Source: Pseudozobellia thermophila (GTDB lineage: Bacteria > Bacteroidota > Bacteroidia > Flavobacteriales > Flavobacteriaceae). Taken from it: a stretch of 64,000 bases of DNA. Every line of letters starts with the position of its first letter. The first letter of the stretch is position 1. Positions 38,166 to 46,132 of the stretch are shown here, one piece after another. The translations under genes and the position numbers were made by a program. Location of the stretch: contig NZ_FQYU01000003.1 in NCBI RefSeq assembly GCF_900141855.1, positions 124,001 through 188,000 of the forward strand, in the 5' to 3' direction. A model generated the notes under the pieces. It saw nothing but the letters and a program-made list of their open reading frames with translations. It was not told where the DNA came from and made no database searches.

Positions 38166-38664
38166 GATCGATGATTGATGATTGATGATTGATGATTGAT
38201 GATTGATGAATTAACTCCGTATAAATTACGAAATTAACTTCCCGAAGGTCATAAAAATATCTTAAAAAAAGTAAGCCCCGATAATAATTTACCTTTGGAA
38301 TTGGTTGAAAGAACCGGGTCTTTGGCCGGTGGTTCGACGATATACCGGGGGTTCCCCGCTATCTTTTTTAATGCTTCCTATTAAGATAGGCGGTTGTGTC
38401 GCGAGGGAGGGGAAATTCAATATCGGGCGTCGACATGACCCCTCACGATCGGTCTTGTTTTATGGGAGTGGGGTAAACTAGAACGCTGCAATGCGGTATG
38501 GTGATGCCAGGTCCCCGCCACTTTTTACCCTGAACGGCACTGCTTTTTTGCTGCACAAGGTCGTGAATAGGGGGGCATATACCTGCCCCTTTCCATTATA
38601 AACGGTAGGATAGGAGTAAGTGGACGAAGTGGCCGGTATTTCGCGGGCAGTTAACATGGGAGCA
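38166..38664. other. Intergenic region with SSR and possible promoter
   Basis: About 500 bases (650 to the next gene) with no supported gene. It holds the heptamer repeat at the left and a TACCTTTG box at 38290-38297 on the plus strand without an obvious gene after it. Confidence 0.45.
38170..38209. repeat. Heptanucleotide repeat (GATGATT)5 before the AraC-type gene
   Basis: Five perfect GATGATT copies plus GATGA lie 4 nt upstream of the start codon (minus strand), where the ribosome binds. Slippage would change the leader length by 7 nt per step. Confidence 0.9.
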
Positions 38665-38692
38665 TAAAAAAACCGGCGCTCCCACCGGTTTC
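38665..38692 (-). terminator. Terminator of the DUF4197 gene
   Basis: AACCGG pairs with CCGGTT around an 8-nt loop, extended by A/T pairs, and ends in a T run on the minus strand. Confidence 0.75.
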
Positions 38693-38813
38693 TAAACTAA
38701 CTAACTCAAAAAAAATTCACCAACTCGAAATACATCAATATTCTGCTTGATGACCTACTATTTTTAACGCCCAATAGGTTTTGTTATTGCATGGGGCCGA
38801 CAATTTTTCGAGG

Positions 38814-39521
38814 TCAATCCTGAAGGCTGAACACTTTTTTCAAGAGGTCTGACGTTCTCGCCGATATGTTGGTCCTAATTTCCTTTTCTTCTACCGAAAT
38901 CATGGTGAAGACCCCGTTAAGGGCTTCTTCGGTTACGTAATCGGTCAAATCGGGATTGACCTTATTGGTCAATGGAATGCTATTGTATTTGTTGATGAGG
39001 TTGGCCCATATCTTATCGGCCCCGACCTTCCCAAACGAGCTTTTGATAACGGGATTGAATTTACTGTAGAGCTGGCTTCGCGTTGCCGTACTAAGATATT
39101 GGGTGGCGGCATCGTCGCTGCCCAACAAAATGCTTTTTGCATCGCTGAAGGTAATGCCCTTGACCGCATCGACAAAAATTGGGGTGGCTTCCCCCACGGC
39201 GTCTTCCGCGGCTCTATTCAAAATTTTCAGGCCTTCGTCCGCAAGGTTTCCCAGGCCAACGTCCCGAAGGGTTTTGTCTACTTTTTGCAATTCTTCCGGC
39301 AGCATAATTTTTACCAGTTCGTTTTTGAAAAAACCATCCTCCTGGGTCAGTTTGCTTACCTGTTTGTCTATGCCCTTGTCGAGGGCTTCGCGCAATCCTT
39401 CCGCAATTTGGGCCGTTCCTATCGAGGTTTCGCCCTGTGGCAGTTGGTTGACGACCTGTTGTAGCTCGGTACATGCCGATAGCTGAAGGGCCAAAAGGCA
39501 GAGGCCTATTTTCTTTAACAT
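38814..39521 (-). CDS. DUF4197 lipoprotein
   Basis: A 235-aa lipoprotein with signal ending LSAC. The remaining 210 residues are helix-rich and match the DUF4197 pattern: EGLREALDKGI, LPEELQKVDKTLRDVGLG, AVKGITFSDAKSILLGSDDAAT, and a C-terminal Phe-Thr-Met-Ile stretch. Members occur widely in Gram-negative bacteria; the function is unknown. It is a single-gene unit with its own terminator. Confidence 0.87.
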   Translation of the reverse strand: MLKKIGLCLLALQLSACTELQQVVNQLPQGETSIGTAQIAEGLREALDKGIDKQVSKLTQEDGFFKNELVKIMLPEELQKVDKTLRDVGLGNLADEGLKILNRAAEDAVGEATPIFVDAVKGITFSDAKSILLGSDDAATQYLSTATRSQLYSKFNPVIKSSFGKVGADKIWANLINKYNSIPLTNKVNPDLTDYVTEEALNGVFTMISVEEKEIRTNISARTSDLLKKVFSLQD

Positions 39522-39624
39522 CTAAATGGTGTTTATGGGTTGTGATAAAAAAACGGGGTGTTCAATACCCTTCCGATTTAGGGAAAACGCATATTTGTTT
39601 TAAATCTTGTGCGTCGGTTCCTTT

Positions 39625-40482
39625 TTAAGAAAAAATTACCGTTTTGTTGTTGTAGACCATGGTTTTGCGTTGCACGTGCAATTTCACGGCCCGGGCCAGT
39701 ACTATTTTTTCCAAGTCCCTTCCCTTGGCAATAAAATCTTTGATACTATGCGTGTGCGAGACCGTCGTTACATCCTGTTCAATGATCGGGCCGGCGTCAA
39801 GTTCCTCGGTTACATAATGACTGGTCGCCCCAATTATCTTTACGCCGCGTTTATAGGCGGCATGGTAAGGTTTGGCACCCGCAAACGCCGGTAGGAAGGA
39901 GTGGTGTATGTTGATTATCTTATTGGGGAAGTTATCAATAATCTTAGGGCTTACGATTTGCATGTACCTTGCCAGGACGATGAAATCGATTTGGTGCTCC
40001 CGCAAAAGCTCCAACTGGGCATCCTCGGCCTCGGCCTTGGATTGCTTGGTAACGGGAATGTGGTGGAACGGAATACCGAATTGTTGGGCTATAGGCTGCA
40101 AGTCGATATGGTTGCTTATGATAAATGGGATATCGACCTCCAGTTCCCCGGAATTAAAACGGCTGAGCAAATCGTACAGACAGTGGTTGTACTTTGATAC
40201 GAACAAGGCCATTTTCGGTTTGGGGACGGCCTGATGAATGCTCCACACCATGTTATACCTATCGGCCAACTCTTTTTGAAAGCCCTTCTTAAAACTTTCG
40301 ATGGAGAACTCCTCGTTTTCGAAATCGCTCTCGATCCGCATAAAAAAAACATCCGTTTCTTTGTCGACATGTTGGTCGAGGTATACGACGTTGCCCCGGT
40401 TCTTATGAATGTAGCCGGTGACCGCATTGATAATACCGGATTGGTCGTTGCAATGTATGAGTATGGTCGTTTTCAAGGTCAA
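39625..40482 (-). CDS. purU: Formyltetrahydrofolate deformylase
   Basis: A 285-aa cytoplasmic enzyme that splits 10-formyl-THF into formate and THF, balancing one-carbon and purine pools. An N-terminal ACT domain (about 5-85, LIHCNDQSGIINAVTGYI) may bind glycine or methionine. The formyltransferase core (about 85-280) shows INIHHSFLPAFAGAKPYHAAY and the catalytic Asp in EELDAGPII. It is a single gene between DUF4197 and a helical-bundle protein. Confidence 0.95.
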   Translation of the reverse strand: MTLKTTILIHCNDQSGIINAVTGYIHKNRGNVVYLDQHVDKETDVFFMRIESDFENEEFSIESFKKGFQKELADRYNMVWSIHQAVPKPKMALFVSKYNHCLYDLLSRFNSGELEVDIPFIISNHIDLQPIAQQFGIPFHHIPVTKQSKAEAEDAQLELLREHQIDFIVLARYMQIVSPKIIDNFPNKIINIHHSFLPAFAGAKPYHAAYKRGVKIIGATSHYVTEELDAGPIIEQDVTTVSHTHSIKDFIAKGRDLEKIVLARAVKLHVQRKTMVYNNKTVIFS

Positions 40483-40580
40483 TAGTTTTAAAACGCCAAA
40501 ATTAGGACATTATCGCCGACCAATTCAATAAATATTTGTGATATGATGACAACGGGCCATAAAACCCGATGAATTGTCGC

Positions 40581-40979
40581 TTATTCTCCATCCCTAAAGG
40601 AAGTACGCCACGATTTGAAGGTTTTTCTAAAACTCCTGATTTCCTGTCTCAAGAGGTTCAGGTATTCTTTTTCCTTTACCCCGTCTTTTTCAAGGCCGTT
40701 GCAGTACGACATGAGATTGCGAATCATAATACTGATGTACACGGCACTCTTCTGTCTCTCGGAATGGGTACCCTTGCTTTCGGCCAGGGCGATTTTCTTT
40801 GGGATTAGAATCGTATCCGTCAAGAGGGAATCGGCAATAATATCGCGTAGGCTGTTCGACTGGTACAGTTTTAGAAGGTCCTTGTTAAAGGTAACGTAAG
40901 ATGCTATTTCCCTGCTTATTTTGCAGAGTTCCAGGGCTTTTCTATATACGGGAAGCGCACTTAGGTCCTTGTAAGACAT
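40581..40979 (-). CDS. Four-helix-bundle-like protein
   Basis: A 132-aa protein with a start like the S23 four-helix-bundle family (YKDLSALPVYRKALELCKISREIA), then helical segments with many Lys and Ser. The function is unknown; this group includes products of 23S rRNA insertions, but here it is a free-standing gene. It is divergent from the AsnC-type regulator with 114 nt between, so both share a promoter region with the palindrome at 41063-41080. Confidence 0.65.
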   Translation of the reverse strand: MSYKDLSALPVYRKALELCKISREIASYVTFNKDLLKLYQSNSLRDIIADSLLTDTILIPKKIALAESKGTHSERQKSAVYISIMIRNLMSYCNGLEKDGVKEKEYLNLLRQEIRSFRKTFKSWRTSFRDGE

Positions 40980-41062
40980 GTTTCTTTTTATAGCAATTGT
41001 TACCCATAAAATTACTACCAGATCCGCATATTTGTCTTTGCATTCGATAGTAAATGATTATA

Positions 41063-41080
41063 TTAGCTTTCGAAAGCTAA
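41063..41080. promoter_or_regulatory. 18-bp perfect palindrome upstream of the AsnC-type gene
   Basis: TTAGCTTTCGAAAGCTAA is its own reverse complement. It ends 13 nt before the GTG start, and its left half (TAGCTTTC) resembles a -7 box, so binding there would block transcription. Confidence 0.75.
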
Positions 41081-41093
41081 AAAAAAATAGAAA

Positions 41094-41549
41094 GTGCCTT
41101 TGAAAGTTAATATTGATGAGTTGAATTGGAAAATACTCAAATGCCTACAGGATAATGCACGGGAAAGCTTTGCCAATATAGGGCGTACCGTCGGGCTTAC
41201 CCCACCGGCCGTGGCGGAGCGTGTCAAGAAGATGGAAGACTTGGGAATCATCGAGGGGTATAGGACCCAGGTCTCCCATGTAATGACCGGCCACCAGCTT
41301 AAGGCCATTATTACCCTAAGGGCCTTTATGGGCAAACTCAAGCCTTTTTTGGAGATTGTAAAGACCTTTAAGGAAGTGGTCAATTGTTACCGGATCACGG
41401 GCAACGAAAATATTGTTATGGAGGTGGTTTTGTTGGATCAGTTCCATTTGGAAAAGTTTATCGATAAATTGATCCAGTATGGGGAGACCCGGACACATAT
41501 TGTTCTTTCGAATGTCGTTTCCAATGCCCCTATCGGAAAAAATTTTTGA
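41094..41549 (+). CDS. Lrp/AsnC family transcriptional regulator
   Basis: A 151-aa regulator. Residues about 6-60 are the winged HTH (ELNWKILKCLQDNARESFANIGRTVGLTPPAVAERVKKME, seen as DxxxxxIL and the SFANIGRTVGLTPPAVAERV helices). Residues about 65-140 are the RAM domain that binds amino acids and drives oligomerisation. The start is GTG at 41094. The perfect palindrome just upstream suggests autoregulation, as is common in this family. The effector is unknown. Confidence 0.92.
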   Translation: MPLKVNIDELNWKILKCLQDNARESFANIGRTVGLTPPAVAERVKKMEDLGIIEGYRTQVSHVMTGHQLKAIITLRAFMGKLKPFLEIVKTFKEVVNCYRITGNENIVMEVVLLDQFHLEKFIDKLIQYGETRTHIVLSNVVSNAPIGKNF

Positions 41550-41600
41550 TAGGCCTAACGGCACTTGGGGGCCGGGGGACGATAAAAGATTCATGCCGCC

Positions 41601-41608
41601 TATCTTTG
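41601..41608 (+). promoter_or_regulatory. -7 box of the small MscS channel gene
   Basis: TATCTTTG, 28 nt before the ATG at 41637. A second match (TAAATTTG) lies nearer at 41625. Confidence 0.5.
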
Positions 41609-41636
41609 GGCGCGGGGTATTTAGTAAATTTGTTTT

Positions 41637-42461
41637 ATGGATTGGGACAAACTAGACGAGTATGCACAGATAGCGATCGATAAGGCGGTTTTTTATTTAC
41701 CGCGGATACTTCTGGCACTACTCATTTTTTGGGTGGGCTTCAAAGTGGTTCACAAGCTGGTCGATCTCTTGAGGAAGGCGCTCGAACGGACCGGGTTTTC
41801 AGAAACTTTGCGTCCGTTTATGGCATCGACCGTAGGGGTGCTTTTAAAAGGGGCCGTGCTGTTCGTCATTGCCACGGTATTGGGCGCCGACCTAACTGGT
41901 TTGTTCGCTATTTTGGCTGCCGCCGCCTTCGCCATCGGGATGGCCCTGCAGGGGAGTTTGGGCAATTTCGCCTCCGGAATTTTGATTTTGACCTTGAAAC
42001 CTTTCAAGGTGGGCGATTGGATCGATGTGGACGAGCGATTTGGACGGGTGGTTGAAATCGGTATTTTCAGTACCGATGTACTTACCCCCGGCAATAAGAT
42101 CTTGATCATACCCAATTCCCTGATTACCGATTCGGTGGTGACCAATTTTACGGAAAAGGGGATGATCCGATTGGAACTGGAGGTAACCATGCCTTACGAA
42201 GAGAGTTTTCCCAAGGTTAGGGAGATACTCTACGAGGCCCTCGGGCAGGTCGACCATATATTGCCGGAGCCCAAGCCCGAGGTGGGGATTCTCAATTTCG
42301 ACTCGCATAACGTACAACTGATTGTTAGGCCCTATGTGAAACCCGATAATTTTTGGGAGGTTACCTTTAAGGCCCATGAGGCCATTAAAAAGGCCTATAA
42401 CAGAAACGACATAAAGGTTGCTTACTCCGAGGGTGTGGAAATCGGAAAAATTGGGGAGTAG
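41637..42461 (+). CDS. Small-conductance mechanosensitive channel (MscS type)
   Basis: A 274-aa inner-membrane protein of minimal MscS architecture: three helices, with the pore-lining TM3 seen as the AAAAFAIGMALQGSLGNFASGI Gly/Ala pattern (from about residue 95), then the beta domain (FKVGDWIDVDERFGRVVEIG) and the cytoplasmic alpha/beta part. It releases solutes on hypo-osmotic shock. One of two MscS-type proteins in the window. Confidence 0.93.
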   Translation: MDWDKLDEYAQIAIDKAVFYLPRILLALLIFWVGFKVVHKLVDLLRKALERTGFSETLRPFMASTVGVLLKGAVLFVIATVLGADLTGLFAILAAAAFAIGMALQGSLGNFASGILILTLKPFKVGDWIDVDERFGRVVEIGIFSTDVLTPGNKILIIPNSLITDSVVTNFTEKGMIRLELEVTMPYEESFPKVREILYEALGQVDHILPEPKPEVGILNFDSHNVQLIVRPYVKPDNFWEVTFKAHEAIKKAYNRNDIKVAYSEGVEIGKIGE

Positions 42462-42512
42462 GTCTACCTGGGTTTTGTTAATTTGCATTGATGTCTGGTC
42501 TTTGGTTAGGTA

Positions 42513-42520
42513 TAACTTTG
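42513..42520 (+). promoter_or_regulatory. -7 box of the esterase-like gene
   Basis: TAACTTTG matches TAnnTTTG, 27 nt before the ATG at 42547. Confidence 0.5.
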
Positions 42521-42546
42521 GCCAGGTTTTTGATTAATTCCTTTCT

Positions 42547-43959
42547 ATGAAACGATTGTTGACCTTACTTGCCCTGGGCTTTGTAATTACATGTACCGCG
42601 CAAGAGATGATATTGAAAAAAGGGGTGATCGTCGACTCCCTTGTGGTAAGGGATACCGTGGCTGAGACTTTCTCGCTCTACCTCCCTACCCGTTTTGAGA
42701 TGGAGAAAACTTGGCCGATTCTTTTTGTCTTTGATATGGAGGGCAGGTCGAAAAATGCCTTGGGAATGTTCAGGCAGGTCGCCGAGGAACAGGGGTATGT
42801 ACTGGCGGCCTCCAACCATACATCCGATACCCTGTCCATTTCAAAGAACATTCTCATCGTAAGCCGGATGTTCAATACCGTAGTGTCCATGTTGCCCATT
42901 CATCGGGAGCGGGTATACGTAGGGGGCTTTTCCAGTGGAGGTGAGTTTTCCACATTGGTACCCAGCTTTGTCAAGGGGGTAAAGGGGGTGCTGTCCTGTG
43001 GGGCGCCCGTGGCCAATACCCAAGTGCTTACGAGCAAAAATCCGTACCATTTTGTAGGCCTAGTGGGCAATTCGGACCATAATTATATCGATATGCTCTC
43101 CACCGAAGCGGCCTTAAATAGACTTAAATTTCCGAATCAGCTTTTGGTTTTTGAAGGGGGGCACGAGTGGCCGCCCATCGAGTTTCTTTCAAGGGCGCTC
43201 AAAATTTTCACCATGGCTGCCATGGCCCGGGGAGAGGTGACAAGGGATACCGCTTTTGTCGAAGGCAATTACCAAGAGGATTTGGCGCATGTTGGAAGGC
43301 TTTACACCGGGGGCAAACCCTTGCTGGCCGATAATCTTTTGGGTGAAATGTTAGAGGTTTTCGGTCCGCTCCGACCTACCGACTCCCTAAAGGAAAATCG
43401 AAAGACCCTGAGAAAGGGCACTGCCTTCAGAACCTACAGAAGAAGCCAGAACAACAATTTGTTAAAGGAGCGGTTTCTTAGGGAAGACTATGCCTTTGCC
43501 ATGGAGGAGGATGTGAATACCTATAACTACAACAACCTGGGCTGGTGGAAATACCAAATGGAGGAACTGGATAAATTTCAGAAAGACTCCGATGTCCTGG
43601 TCCGTCAAATGGGCAACAGGCTTGAGGCATACATCGACACCTTGGTCGCCGATAACCTGTATTTGATTCAAGACCAAGACCCCATCGATATCGAAGCCCT
43701 TAATTTTCTTTGGATGCTAAAAACCATAATCACCCCGAAAGACTATGGGGCCTATCTCAATGTTATCTCCTTTAGTACCCGGTTAGACGATTACGGAACC
43801 GCCCTGTTCTATTTGGAGGAGTTGTTGAAACAAGGGTATACCGATAGGGAAAGGCTGTATTCCATACCGCATACGGCCCTGCTCAGAATTACCCCCGAAT
43901 TCAATAAAATAGTCGAGCAATACCTGAAGAAGGCCCGGTACAACGTAATTATCGAATAA
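42547..43959 (+). CDS. Secreted alpha/beta hydrolase (esterase-like) with C-terminal helical part
   Basis: A 470-aa exported protein, signal ending TCTAQ. Residues about 30-230 are an alpha/beta hydrolase of the esterase D/depolymerase kind: WPILFVFDMEGR, nucleophile G127-F-S129-S-G131, and a probable base in FEGGHEWP. The last 230 residues are helical with tetratricopeptide-like spacing (YGTALFYLEELLKQGYTDRERLYS). The substrate is unknown. Confidence 0.82.
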   Translation: MKRLLTLLALGFVITCTAQEMILKKGVIVDSLVVRDTVAETFSLYLPTRFEMEKTWPILFVFDMEGRSKNALGMFRQVAEEQGYVLAASNHTSDTLSISKNILIVSRMFNTVVSMLPIHRERVYVGGFSSGGEFSTLVPSFVKGVKGVLSCGAPVANTQVLTSKNPYHFVGLVGNSDHNYIDMLSTEAALNRLKFPNQLLVFEGGHEWPPIEFLSRALKIFTMAAMARGEVTRDTAFVEGNYQEDLAHVGRLYTGGKPLLADNLLGEMLEVFGPLRPTDSLKENRKTLRKGTAFRTYRRSQNNNLLKERFLREDYAFAMEEDVNTYNYNNLGWWKYQMEELDKFQKDSDVLVRQMGNRLEAYIDTLVADNLYLIQDQDPIDIEALNFLWMLKTIITPKDYGAYLNVISFSTRLDDYGTALFYLEELLKQGYTDRERLYSIPHTALLRITPEFNKIVEQYLKKARYNVIIE

Positions 43960-43977
43960 GGCGATGGGATGTGCGGC

Positions 43978-45183
43978 CTAAGAGGGCTCCTTTTTCAATG
44001 TGCGATTGAGGTAGGCGAGAAGCAATATACCCAACAGGCACACAAAACCTATTCCGTACCAAGTCATTTCAAACCCCACTTTTGCCACCGATTTCATTCC
44101 GATATTATGGGCGAATACATGTGAAATGGAAAAGGCAATGGTATATAGGGCCATATATTCGCCTTGGTTTCCCTTCTTTGCCCTATCCATGGCAAATGCA
44201 TTGGAAAAGGGAAAAGCGATCATCTCCCCGATGGTCATCAACAGCATACCGATTACCAGAATACCTGTCCATTGAAAAAAAACGAGTACCAGAAAACTGG
44301 ATGCGATCAATACAAGGCCCAGCAGTACATGGGTCAACTTGGACCAAGGCCTGCCTTCCATATATTTGATCAGGGGCATTTCCAAGGCAAAAATGGTAAA
44401 GCCGTTCAAGGCCAGGAGCAGGCCGATTTCAAATTCGTTCATGGCATGGGCATCCTTATAAAATAGGGGAATGGTCGAAAAGTATTGAACAAAGGCGAAG
44501 CTGAACAATACCATGCTCAGGATGAAGACCAGGTAATGCAGGTCTTTATAGGCCGATTGGGGGCTGTTTTGTTCGATGTTGTCGGTAACCTTGGCCCGCT
44601 TTGGGTTCAAGGTCAACAACAATAGGGCACTGGCAATCATGCACGTGCTCCCATCGGCCCAGAAGAGCCCTTTGTACCCCACCGAGGCTATCAGTATTCC
44701 TCCCAGGGCGGGGCCTGCGCTAAAGCCCAGGTTGATGGCCAATCGGATCAAGGTCACCGATCGGGTCTTGTTCTCGGGCTTGCTATAGGCGCTTAAGGCA
44801 ACGAAAGAGGCCGGTCTAAAGGCATCGGCCACGACCATGAGCACGAAGATGCCGATACAGATCGGCCAGAATCGATGTAAAAATTGAACGCCGATAAACA
44901 ATATTCCGGTCAAAAACAGACTTGTTAGCATTACTTTGTAGTAGCCATAACGGTCGGTGAGTTTACCGCCCAGCCAAGCACCGAGCAAGGAGCCCAGGCC
45001 GAAACTGGTCATGATGCTTCCTACGTTTTCCAGGGTAAAACCCAGGTCTTGGGTCAGGTAGAGCGATAAAAAGGGGATGACCATGGTGCCGGCCCTGTTG
45101 ATGAGGGTGATCAGTGCGAGCCACCAGACCTCTTTCGAGAGGCCCCCAAAGGAAGCTAGGTAGTTAAGGTAAAGTCTCTTCAT
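43978..45183 (-). CDS. Major facilitator superfamily exporter
   Basis: A 401-aa, 12-helix transporter. The A-like motif after TM2 reads GAWLGGKLTDRYGYYK, and the N-terminus KRLYLNYLASFGGLSKEVWWLALITLINRAGTMVIPFLS (described by its start at 45183) resembles MdtH-type multidrug exporters. The start at 45183 is the ATG nearest the first helix; the longer frame starts inside a terminator hairpin. It is preceded by a short leader frame and an intrinsic terminator, which suggests attenuation control. Confidence 0.9.
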   Translation of the reverse strand: MKRLYLNYLASFGGLSKEVWWLALITLINRAGTMVIPFLSLYLTQDLGFTLENVGSIMTSFGLGSLLGAWLGGKLTDRYGYYKVMLTSLFLTGILFIGVQFLHRFWPICIGIFVLMVVADAFRPASFVALSAYSKPENKTRSVTLIRLAINLGFSAGPALGGILIASVGYKGLFWADGSTCMIASALLLLTLNPKRAKVTDNIEQNSPQSAYKDLHYLVFILSMVLFSFAFVQYFSTIPLFYKDAHAMNEFEIGLLLALNGFTIFALEMPLIKYMEGRPWSKLTHVLLGLVLIASSFLVLVFFQWTGILVIGMLLMTIGEMIAFPFSNAFAMDRAKKGNQGEYMALYTIAFSISHVFAHNIGMKSVAKVGFEMTWYGIGFVCLLGILLLAYLNRTLKKEPS

Positions 45184-45202
45184 ATTGTTGGCGGGTTTCT
45201 GC

Positions 45203-45236
45203 AAAAAAAAAGCCCGGCGGGTCGGCCAGGCTTTTT
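45203..45236 (-). terminator. Attenuator-type terminator ahead of the MFS gene
   Basis: A 10-bp stem (AAAGCCTGGC with GCCGGGCTTT on the minus strand), 6-nt loop and eight T residues. It lies between the leader frame (ends 45259) and the MFS start (45183), so read-through is needed to express the exporter. Confidence 0.8.
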
Positions 45237-45258
45237 CTATGGTTTAAACACTTTTGAT

Positions 45259-45330
45259 TTAGAAATAGGAGGGCCTTGACCGTTTCGGAAAGCGGGTATA
45301 CACGTAGCTATAAATCGAACGTAAAGGCAT
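45259..45330 (-). CDS. Candidate 23-aa leader peptide
   Basis: A 23-codon frame (begins MPLRSIYSY, ends RPSYF) starting 21 nt downstream of a TAGCTTTG -7 box and ending 22 nt before a terminator hairpin. It is rich in Arg, Ser, Tyr and Pro, with four Arg and one Lys. Its place between promoter and terminator is that of a regulatory leader for the exporter. Not verified by comparison. Confidence 0.45.
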   Translation of the reverse strand: MPLRSIYSYVYTRFPKRSRPSYF

Positions 45331-45350
45331 GGTTTTTTTCTTGTTTTAAC

Positions 45351-45358
45351 AAAGCTAA
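45351..45358 (-). promoter_or_regulatory. -7 box of the MFS leader transcript
   Basis: On the minus strand this reads TAGCTTTG, a full match to TAnnTTTG. The predicted transcript starts near 45344, about 14 nt before the leader ATG. Confidence 0.6.
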
Positions 45359-45407
45359 TTAAAAATATGATATGTTGTATTTTTGGGATGGTTCTAAAAT
45401 GGTTGCT

Positions 45408-46058
45408 ATGAAAAAATGGATCTTTGTTGTCGTTTGTATTGCCTTGGCCTGCAAACAGGAAAAAAAATATCACGATGTTGTCCAAAAGGAAACCCTTGTC
45501 GTGCCTACCGATGCCCTGCAAGGGGTATTGGATTTTCAAAGGGAGCTCAACGAAGAGTTTAAAAATCCAGAGACCTCACCTTTGCCCGATCGGTATCGGA
45601 AGAATTTCGAGGGGCTTGACTTCTTCGCTCCCGATACCTCATACGTGGTAAGGGCGAAATTGGTTCGAACACCCGACGCGCTTCCGTTTCTGATGCCCAC
45701 GACCACCGATAGAAAATCAAGGGAGGTGGTTTATGGAATAGCCCACTTTACCCTTAACGGAGAAGATTGGCAACTTGAGATCTATCGAAATGAGGAGCTG
45801 GCACAGCAAGAGGAATATCGCGATTATCTTTTTTTGCCGTTTACGGACGAAACCAACGGAAGGGAAACGTATACGGGAGGCCGGTACATCGACCTGAGCA
45901 TTCCCCAAGGGGATTCCATTACCATCGACTTTAATAGGGCCTACAACCCCTATTGTGCCTATAACAAAAAGTACTCGTGCCCCATTGTGCCCAGCGTCAA
46001 TAACCTCGGAACCAAGGTGATGGCCGGTGTAAAGGCCTTTAGGCCCAAAAAGGATTAA
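45408..46058 (+). CDS. DUF1684 lipoprotein
   Basis: A 216-aa lipoprotein; the start at 45408 begins the signal peptide ending LAC. The DUF1684 pattern is clear: LDFFAPDTSYVV, PTTTDRKSREVVYGIAHF, FLPFTDETNGRETYTGGRYIDL, then NPYCAYNKKYSCP near the C-terminus with two Cys. The function is unknown; family proteins are beta-rich. It is divergent from the MFS leader. Its stop overlaps the poly-T of the porin terminator on the other strand. Confidence 0.88.
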   Translation: MKKWIFVVVCIALACKQEKKYHDVVQKETLVVPTDALQGVLDFQRELNEEFKNPETSPLPDRYRKNFEGLDFFAPDTSYVVRAKLVRTPDALPFLMPTTTDRKSREVVYGIAHFTLNGEDWQLEIYRNEELAQQEEYRDYLFLPFTDETNGRETYTGGRYIDLSIPQGDSITIDFNRAYNPYCAYNKKYSCPIVPSVNNLGTKVMAGVKAFRPKKD

Positions 46059-46063
46059 AAAAA

Positions 46064-46090
46064 AAGGCCCCATCTGTGCGATGGGGCCTT
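46064..46090 (-). terminator. Terminator of the porin-like gene
   Basis: AAGGCCCCAT pairs with ATGGGGCCTT around a 7-nt loop. On the minus strand it ends in nine T residues, overlapping the DUF1684 stop. Confidence 0.85.
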
Positions 46091-46132
46091 GGAACAACTT
46101 AAAACTATAAACACTGAATAATTAGGACGGGC

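Noticed and set aside
38290-38664. Possible plus-strand transcript after a TACCTTTG box
   Set aside because: No coding frame or clear structured RNA follows; the only strong hairpin fits the minus-strand DUF4197 gene.
45237-45539. 100-codon minus-strand frame across the MFS leader
   Set aside because: It is antisense to the DUF1684 signal peptide region and runs through the promoter; the short leader frame in another phase fits the context better.
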